From positions 11,284,001 through 11,348,000 of the forward strand of contig OZ020244.1 of assembly GCA_963971285.1 (NCBI GenBank): a stretch of 64,000 nt of DNA. The letters are read 5' to 3'. The notes under the pieces are model-generated. The model saw only the letters and a list, made by a program, of their open reading frames with translations. It ran no database searches and was not told the DNA's origin. Position numbers and translations under genes: made by a program. The DNA is from Astropecten irregularis (lineage: Eukaryota > Echinodermata > Asteroidea > Paxillosida > Astropectinidae). Positions 57,571 to 64,000 of this stretch are shown here, piece after piece; the first letter of the stretch is position 1; each line of letters starts with the position of its first letter.

Positions 57571-58203
57571 TCATCATGCCTCGTCCGAAACGACGAGTAC
57601 AAGCACCAGCAAGGTTGCGGGACGAGGGCCCACAACAACCGAAACGATGATGAATTCATGTTTGCAGTTGAGGGCAACAGAATGGTCGTCCGCAAGGCAT
57701 CGGCCTCACGTAGCAAGAAGATCGATACCATTGAAAAGTGGTCTTCTGCTTTTCACACATTCATGGCTATCTATTTGACACGGCACCCAAATCGTGCTCC
57801 TGAGCTGTTGAAATATGCCGAGACCATTCGGCTTGCAGCTCGTCAGTTTTCCGGGTTGGGGTGGCAGAAGTATGACGAGCAGTTTCGTCTTCGCCAAGAA
57901 CTTCATCCTTCTAGTTCTTGGGGGGATATAGATACTGAGCTGTGGCTAACTGTTGCAGCAGCAGCGACTGTATCCACCCTTGCCACTGGTGCAGGCAGTT
58001 CACAGCGTGCATCATTTGATAAGAGTGCTAACATTTCTAAGTCAGGGGTTTGTTTTGCATTCAATGGTGCGCAAGGTTGTCACTACCGCACATGCAAATA
58101 TGCACATAAATGTAGTCGGTGCTTTCGCACGGGCCACGGGGCTACCTCTTGCAGAATTGGAAATGTGGCAAATACTGGGTCTCAATTAGGCCTGTGCGAT
58201 TAA
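57571..58203 (+). pseudogene. Gag-like fragment of a retroelement (possibly DIRS/tyrosine-recombinase type)
   Basis: It starts MPRPKRRVQAPARLRDEGPQ at 57571. A one-base shift near 57643 leads into DDEFMFAVEGNRMVVRK and on to W..AFHTFMAIYLTRHPNRA. The C-terminal part carries two zinc-binding-like clusters, CFAFNGAQGCHYRTCKYAHK and CSRCFRTGHGATSC. This CCCH-then-CCHC arrangement and the W-rich helical region resemble Gag-like ORFs that precede RT/tyrosine-recombinase genes in invertebrate DIRS elements, as far as I remember them. No RT, RNase H or recombinase follows: the sequence runs into an unrelated AATCG-rich element at about 58186, so the gene is truncated. Confidence 0.45.
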
Positions 58204-58300
58204 CTCGATTAATCGATTAATCGCGATTACATTCCTGTGTCGATTACTCGATTAGTAAATTCTGAACTACTCGATTAATCGTGCCAGCGCGATTAGTGCC
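58188..58300 (+). mobile_element. End of an AATCG-rich element (hAT-like terminus)
   Basis: TAGGCCTGTGCGATTAACTCG followed by ATTAATCG repeats looks like the terminus of hAT-type MITEs that begin TAGGCCTGTGCGATTAA. It cuts off the gag-like fragment. No matching other end was seen in the window. ATTAATCG-like and ATAATCGTG repeats recur at 63685-63855. From 58301 to 59045 no gene is supported. Confidence 0.4.
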
Positions 58301-60050
58301 TTCGAGTTGCGATTAATTCCATAAGTTACTACTATTCTCATTCGATCAATAGCCATATGCCGTGTGTGTTGCATGGAGCAGCTGCATAGACTTGATGACA
58401 AGTCGTTAGACATTCGTGTTTTGTCCATCCGTCCGTCAATATCATGCATCGTTCGTATAGTGAGGCGACGTAATCTTGATTCAGTAGGGGTCGAGGGTGT
58501 TTATGTACCGCGGTCGCGTCCCCGCATGTTGGACATTATGCAGGACGTACACAGTGTAATGTGAACACGCACACCGTACCCCTGGTGTAGCGATACAATT
58601 ACCGACTTCTATAATATCAAGTCTGCCTGCTGCACGTGCACCGGATGCCCGCCCAATTGTGACAGCACCATGACAACATTTTGAGATTACACTGTAATTG
58701 GCCAGTAGCCCTTCTAATAATACTGCCTTATATGGTCAACGTGGATGAGGCATGAATGAGGGCTATACCATTTCGCTGTTTATTGAGGTACATTTAGTTA
58801 TGTTGCATTTTCAATAAATACTATTTATCTCACTTAGTAATAAAACGAGAGGTTGTCGGGACTTGTCACATGAGTTTTTGGATACATACAGTTTAAACGT
58901 GTCGGGGTGAATATTTATTCAAGCCTGACAGCTGACAGCGAAGTTTTTCTCATTCTTAGGCCCACGTGTTTACAATGGATTCGGCTACCATGGCCGGCCA
59001 GCGAGGCTTGGCGCATGGCGCGATGGCATTCAACTACTCGAGTATTAGTCCAGCGGATAAGGGCTATATTACGAGAGAATCGTGCACTTTGTGGTAAAAG
59101 CATGAAACTTGGTACACATGTACTTAATACCAATGCTTGCAATTTTAGATATAGTGCCATCTCTGAATTGGCCTGTGGTGGCCTTGGCGGCCATTTTGAA
59201 AAATGGCCGCCAATTCTGATATAAAACTACATAACTCAGAAAGTAAGAGTCCTAGAATCCTCATTCCAGTGGCTATGTATATGTTTGCCAGGTCCAACAG
59301 TTCAATGAAAGCATTATTGAGTGTGTCATACTTTAAGATCCGCCATTTTCAAGATGGCGTCCTTGTTTTTCAAAATGGCCGACGATTCTGATATAACACT
59401 TTATAACTCGAAAAGTGAGAGTCCTAGAATCTTCATTCCAGTGGGTATGTATATGTTTTCCAGGTCCAACAGTTCAGAAAAAGCATTATTGAGTGTGTCA
59501 GACTTTTAGATCCGCCATTTTCAAAATGGCGTCCTTGTTTTTTCAAAATGGCCGCAAATTCTGATATAACACTATACATAACTCGAAAAGTAAGAGTCCT
59601 AGAATCTTCATTCCAGTGGCTATGTATATGTTTGCCAGGTCCAAAAGTTCAGAAAAAGCATAATTGAGGGTGTCAGACTTTTAGATCCGTCATTTTCAAA
59701 ATGGCGTCCTTGTTTTTTCAAAATGGCCGTCAATTATGATATAAAACTACATAACTCGAAAAGTTAGAGGCCTAGAATCTTCATTCCAGTGACTTTGCAT
59801 ATGTTTGCGTAGTCAAACGGTTAAAAAAAAGCATTGTTGAGTGTGTCAGACTTTTAGGTCTGCCATTTTCAAAATGGCGTCCTTGTTTTGTTTTTTCAAA
59901 ATGGCCGCCAATACTGATATAAAACTTTATAACTCGAAAAGTAAGAGGCCTAGAATCTTCATTCCAGTGACTTTATAATGTTTGCCGAATCTCACACTTG
60001 AGTAAAAAACATTATTGAGTATGTCAGACTTGAAGGTCCTCCATTTTCAA

Positions 60051-60676
60051 TGTGAGGGAGCACGTGGAAACATGGGCAGTTTGTTTGCGTTAGTTCGTAG
60101 TTCTCAGAGTAGAGTTGCAGTGTAGTTCGTTGTTCGAGTTTGTCATTATAGCTGTTCAATTCAGAGTTACTGTGGAACAGTCAGCAGGTAACAGGCCATT
60201 TACTTGTAAGTTAATAATTAAAGTTACATGTTTTGACAGATAAGTCCGGGGGATTATTTATAGTTGATAAAGGGAATAAGTGAGGCATTGTTGGAAGTGA
60301 TTTATGGCCACACGTGTTGTAGGACACATAGGAAGGTGTCAGCACCTCATGATGTCATAGAGTTTATTGTACCTGTTGAGGAGAGCACCTGGGACGGTAG
60401 AGCACCTTGTACTTAGGGCCTTACAGGATGAGTATGCAGGTGGTGAGAGCAGGGAATAAAGGATATCAGTGACACCAAAGAAGCAGAGTCCCGAGTATGA
60501 TTGAGAGGTGCCCCCACTGCTTATCCCTTGGAGTGTGCTGCGCGATAGGATCCCCCTGGCCCGCTGCCACCCGGTCCCCTGCAATTTAAGGTTGTTCTCC
60601 ACTTCACCTGGTGGTAGACCGCCCCAAACAGGCCCCCACCCTTGACTTGGCGGTTGCTGTCGGCGGGACCACCACA
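60051..60676 (+). repeat. 5' LTR of Gypsy-4
   Basis: It begins TGTGAGGGAGCACGTGG and ends GGCGGGACCACCACA, a TG...CA pair of 626 bp. A possible TATTTATAG box (about 60255) and an AATAAAGG polyadenylation-like signal (about 60456) are in order. The primer site follows after two bases. Confidence 0.75.
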
Positions 60677-60678
60677 AA

Positions 60679-60696
60679 TGGTGTCAGAAGTGGGAT
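60679..60696 (+). promoter_or_regulatory. Primer-binding site, tRNA-Leu type (Gypsy-4)
   Basis: TGGTGTCAGAAGTGGGAT is complementary to the 3' end of tRNA-Leu (ATCCCACTTCTGACA plus CCA), directly after the LTR. Confidence 0.82.
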
Positions 60697-60731
60697 TGGT
60701 ATCATGGGTATAGAACAACTGGAACTCAACA

Positions 60732-62640
60732 ATGGAGGACGTGCTGGTGGGCGCTCAATGAGGACCTAGTGAGGCAGATGCAGGAGATGGTGCTGGAATT
60801 GCAGGCGGAGATGCGTGAATTTAAGGGAAAGATGGCTGTATCAGAGGGACGTATAGGCGCGAGCACCTGCTGGTACCAGACACACCAAATGCATCGACAA
60901 TTACACACTTTGGCGGACGAGAGGGACAATCTCGATCCACTCCAAAACCAACAACTAGACCTCGGACGAGATTCTACACAACACCAACGGCACCAGTAAA
61001 CACTCCGGAGACAGGGTCAACACTGGACGACTCATCCACTGTTGATATGGTTGAGACCAACAGCTGGCAACCGACATGTGAATCGTCGGATTGTGGTGCT
61101 GAGCAGTCAAGGGCAACATGGAAAACCTGGAAAGGGACAAGCACGCACCTGCCAAGGTGGAGACGGAGCGACCGAACGCCATACCGGATCGCTTCGACAG
61201 GAAAACACCATGGCGTGATTTCCTCCAACACTTCGAGGCGTGTGAGCTGGCCAATGAGTGGTCAGATGGGCAGGCGAAGATTTTTCTGGCTTTGAGTCTG
61301 TAGGGAGTTGCAGTCAAGGTGCTTGGAAGTTTGAAGGCTGGAGGCAGGGACGTGAGTTATAACCAACTCGTGTGCCTTCTGGAGGATCGTTTTGGGCCGG
61401 GACAGTTGGCCGAGAATCACCTGGTGGAATTGCTGCACAGGCGGCAAGGTGCAAAGGAGTCACTGCAGGAGCTAGGACAGGCAATACGAGAGCTGTCGGG
61501 GCTAGCTTATCCTGAGCTGATGGACGAAGGGAGAGATAGATTGACAAGGGGACATTTTTGTGATGCCGTGGAGGATCAGGTGATCCACAAATGGATAGTC
61601 CGTTCAAGGCCGAGCACCTTGGAGGAAGCAATCCGTGTGGCAATTTCTACTGAGGGATTCCTCAAGGTTGAGGAGCAGAGTGCTGGCAGGTAAGTCAAGT
61701 ATGCGAGGGTACTTGGCGACGAGTACGAGGCCATGATGTGGCAGAAGTTCCAGACGGACATCATCCAGAGACAGAAGGAAATGGAGGAGGCCTCTGTCAG
61801 AGCCAGAGAGAGTTGAAGGAGTGGTGGAACAGATAGCAAATGCCGGAAAGGCATCTACGGTTAAGCAGGAGCGACCAATAGGCACACATAGTACTTACCA
61901 GCGGGTAAGGAGGGAATCCACGTCAGGTGATCTTTGCTTTAGGTGCTCAGAGCCAGGGCATTTTGCACGGGATTGTAGGCGGCCATATGGAGACAAGGCT
62001 AAGAGGTCGGGAAACGCATCGCAGTGTGGCCGGGGGGGGGGGGGGGGGGGGGTGAAGGGGACGGACAACCCCCAGAAGTAGAGAAGGTGTCGGAGAAAGG
62101 ACTTGGGATGTGTCGGATGATGCAGGCTATACGAGTGGACTATTATTTTGTTCCAGTGACTGTCAGGGGCTATAAGGCGAGTTTGTTGGTGGATACAGGC
62201 GCGAGCATCACATTTCTCTCCACAACCTTAGACTATCAGATGGCGCCTGGAGATAGACCACCTTTGGACACAAGGGGACCGAGGGTCAAGAGTGCGGATG
62301 GGATTTCGCTAGAGATCATCGGTAGAGCATGGGTTGAGGCACGAGTGGGAAGAACTACTCATCCTGTAGAAGCAACATTTGGCAAGCTTGACACCTTAGA
62401 AGGCATCCTGGGGGTGGATTTTTTACTGGCTACTGGTAGGATTCTGAACTTCAAGGCGATGGAGCTGGGATGGTGATTCATGGGGAGAAAGTACACTGTA
62501 CAGACACCAAGGGCGAAACTTTCTGCGCCAGGGTTGTGGTAGACCGCACGACCAGAATACCACCAGGACATGAGGGTTTCAGAATCATCGAGCCAGTTGA
62601 GGTGGCAAGCAATGGTGTTGTGATGCAGAGTACCTAAATG
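60732..62640 (+). pseudogene. Gypsy-4 gag-protease, several stops
   Basis: Gag begins in the helical MRQMQEMVLELQAEMREFKG region (about 60769). Another frame carries DRFDRKTPWRDFLQHFEACE and, after an in-frame TAG at 61301-61303, VLGSLKAGGRD and LEDRFGPGQLAENHLVELLH. A second stop lies near 61692. A zinc knuckle CFRCSEPGHFARDC lies at about 61937-61980, followed by a 21-G run (62032-62052) that shifts the frame. The protease has an intact-looking LLVDTGASITFLS, then GRAWVEARVGRTTHPVEATF and LEGILGVDFLLATGRI. The frame ends at 62476 and homology at about 62640. Confidence 0.72.
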
Positions 62641-63684
62641 TTGTTGAGTTCTTGACATATGGAATGTTTTGCCATTGAAATAAGGACACCATAGTCTAAC
62701 AGACTCAATAGTGCGGTTTTTTTTTAAGTGTGAGACTCGGCAAACATATACAAAGTCACTTGAATGAAGATTCTAGGCCTCTGTTATAGTTTTTATATCA
62801 GTTTTATATCAGCTACATGCATAGTATTGGCGGCCATTTTGAAAAACAAGGACGCCATTTTGAAACTGGCGGATCTAAAAGTCTAACACATTCAATAATT
62901 CTTTTATTGAACTGCTGGACCTGGCAAACATATACATAGCCACTGGAATGAAGATTCTAGGACTCTTACCTTTCGAGTTATGTAGTGTTATATAGAATTG
63001 GCGGCCATTTTGAAAAACAAGGACGCCATTTTGAAAATGGCGGATCTAAAAGTCTGACACACTCAATTATGCTTTTTCTGAACTGTTGGACCTGGCAAAC
63101 ATATACATATAGCCCATGGAATGAAGATTCTAGGACTGTTACTTTTCGAGTTATATTAAATTATATCAGAATTGGCGGCCTTTTTGAAAAACAAGGACGC
63201 CATTTTGAAAATGGCGGATCTAAAAGTCTGACACACTCAAAAATGCTTTTTCTGAACTGTTGGACCTGCCAAACATATACATAGCCACTGGAATGAAGAT
63301 TCTAGAACTCTTATACGTTTCGAGTTATGAAGTGTTATATCAGAATTGGCGGCCATTTTGAAAAACAAGGACGCCATTTTGAAAATGGCGGATCTTAAAG
63401 TCTGACACACTCAATAATGCTTTCATTGAACTGTTGGACCTGCCAGACATATATATAGCCACTGGAATGAAGATTCTAGGACTCTTACTTTCTGAGTTAT
63501 GTAGTTTTATATCAGAATTGGCGGCCATTTTTCAAAATGGCCGCCAAGGCCACCACAGGCCAATTCAGAAATGGCACTATATCTAAAATTGCATGTATTG
63601 GTATCAAATACATGTGTGCCAAGTTTCATGCTTTTACCACAAAGTGCACGATTTTCCCCCTTATCCGCTGGACTATATAGACGC

Positions 63685-63855
63685 TACTCGATTATACGAT
63701 TACTGTACTGGACTACTGTATCGTATCGTATGATAATCGTGAAGTGAACATGTGGAATAATCGTGAAATGTAAAATAATCGCGATGTGTTCAGTAATCGT
63801 GAGCTGTGTAATAATCGTGTTCACTGTTCAGTAATCGTGAACTGTATAATAATCG
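63685..63855. repeat. ATAATCGTG-rich repeat
   Basis: Loose repeats of (T)AATCGTGAA, AATCGCGA and TGTTCAGTAATCG occur between the foldback end and 63855. There is no ORF. The remaining 145 bases show nothing recognisable. Confidence 0.5.
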
Positions 63856-64000
63856 TGTTCACTGTTCAGCCTACATGGGGTGTACAATGTGTCATCGTGT
63901 ACATGTACTATCGTTGGGTGTACGTACGTGAGACAGTAACTGCATGCCTTGTCGGCCAACACTCCGCGAAATTACCCTACTTTACTGAAGGCATACCAAT

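Larger units (their letters stand above)
60051..62640 (+). mobile_element. Gypsy-4: 5' LTR, gag and protease only
   Basis: The fragment starts exactly at the LTR TG (60051) and ends shortly after the protease at about 62640, where foldback arm sequence resumes. RT, RNase H, integrase and 3' LTR are absent. Gag and protease match the family of Gypsy-3. Confidence 0.75.
59046..63675. mobile_element. Large foldback element with tandem-repeat arms around a Gypsy fragment
   Basis: Left arm 59046-60050 and right arm about 62650-63675 are inverted. Outer ends share TAGTCCAGCGGATAAGGG. Next come ATCGTGCACTTTGTGGTAAA, AGCATGAAACTTGG and AATTGGCCTGTGGTGGCC. Each arm holds about five tandem units of about 172 bp (163-178), each with GCCATTTTCAAAATGGCGTCC and AAGAGTCCTAGAATC. 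Between the arms lies the LTR-gag-protease part of Gypsy-4. No clear target duplication was found at the outer ends. Confidence 0.72.

Noticed and set aside
59160..60050. Coding frames such as MAANSDIKLHNSESKSPRI repeated in both arms
   Set aside because: They are translations of the 172-bp tandem unit in inverted arms, not a repeated gene.

Overview
This is a eukaryotic, almost certainly marine invertebrate, nuclear window. The evidence is spliced genes with GT/AG introns, tRNA-primed LTR retrotransposons, hAT and CACTA-like DNA transposons, many foldback/MITE elements, and abundant (TACATG)n and TAGGCCTA-type simple sequence of the kind common in echinoderms and other invertebrate deuterostomes. 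The taxon is an inference from style; no conserved host gene is present to confirm it. I recognise no ordinary cellular gene. The window is a graveyard, partly fresh, of nested mobile elements.

Layout. (1) 0-15.8 kb, minus strand: a two-gene CACTA/EnSpm-like element. A tnp2-type transposase (13.75-15.77 kb) is broken by a 7-bp near-duplication. Downstream lies a spliced DUF4806-type gene whose 11 visible exons (13158 down to 37) keep reading frame at every junction and include a tandem array of five near-identical 93-96 nt exons. A complete hAT element (6599-11305, intact 809-aa transposase, perfect 8-bp target duplication) sits in one of its introns. (2) 16-23.7 kb: a field of inverted-repeat and foldback elements, several nested, and tandem repeats. 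(3) 23.8-29.9 kb: a young Gypsy LTR element on the minus strand with near-identical LTRs. It carries an extra first ORF with all four SGNH-hydrolase blocks ahead of gag; its pol is broken by an 11-bp duplication. (4) 30.7-43.1 kb: an old, multiply broken Gypsy element on the plus strand. Its gag is split by a 762-bp Mutator-like MITE (9-bp duplication) and its protease by a 6.3-kb intron-rich hAT element (8-bp duplication) whose 12-exon transposase is itself dead. (5) 43.1-49.2 kb: a partial LTR, nested inverted repeats, a 19-bp minisatellite and a G-rich repeat. (6) 49.2-54.7 kb: a decayed minus-strand Gypsy with a tRNA-Leu-type primer site, a small membrane-protein ORF before gag, and a second copy of the Mutator-like MITE inside its LTR. 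(7) 54.7-58.2 kb: one orphan terminal exon and a gag-like fragment. (8) 59.0-63.7 kb: a large foldback element with about 1-kb arms of about 172-bp tandem units, holding the LTR-gag-protease part of another Gypsy element.

The genes work as separate mobile units. Target duplications give a readable order: both the Mutator-like MITE and hAT-2 are younger than Gypsy-2, hAT-1 is younger than the CACTA-like gene, and a 228-255 bp MITE entered the exon array before its last duplication. The most novel-looking items are the SGNH-hydrolase ORF in a Gypsy element and the frame-preserving exon array in a transposon gene.
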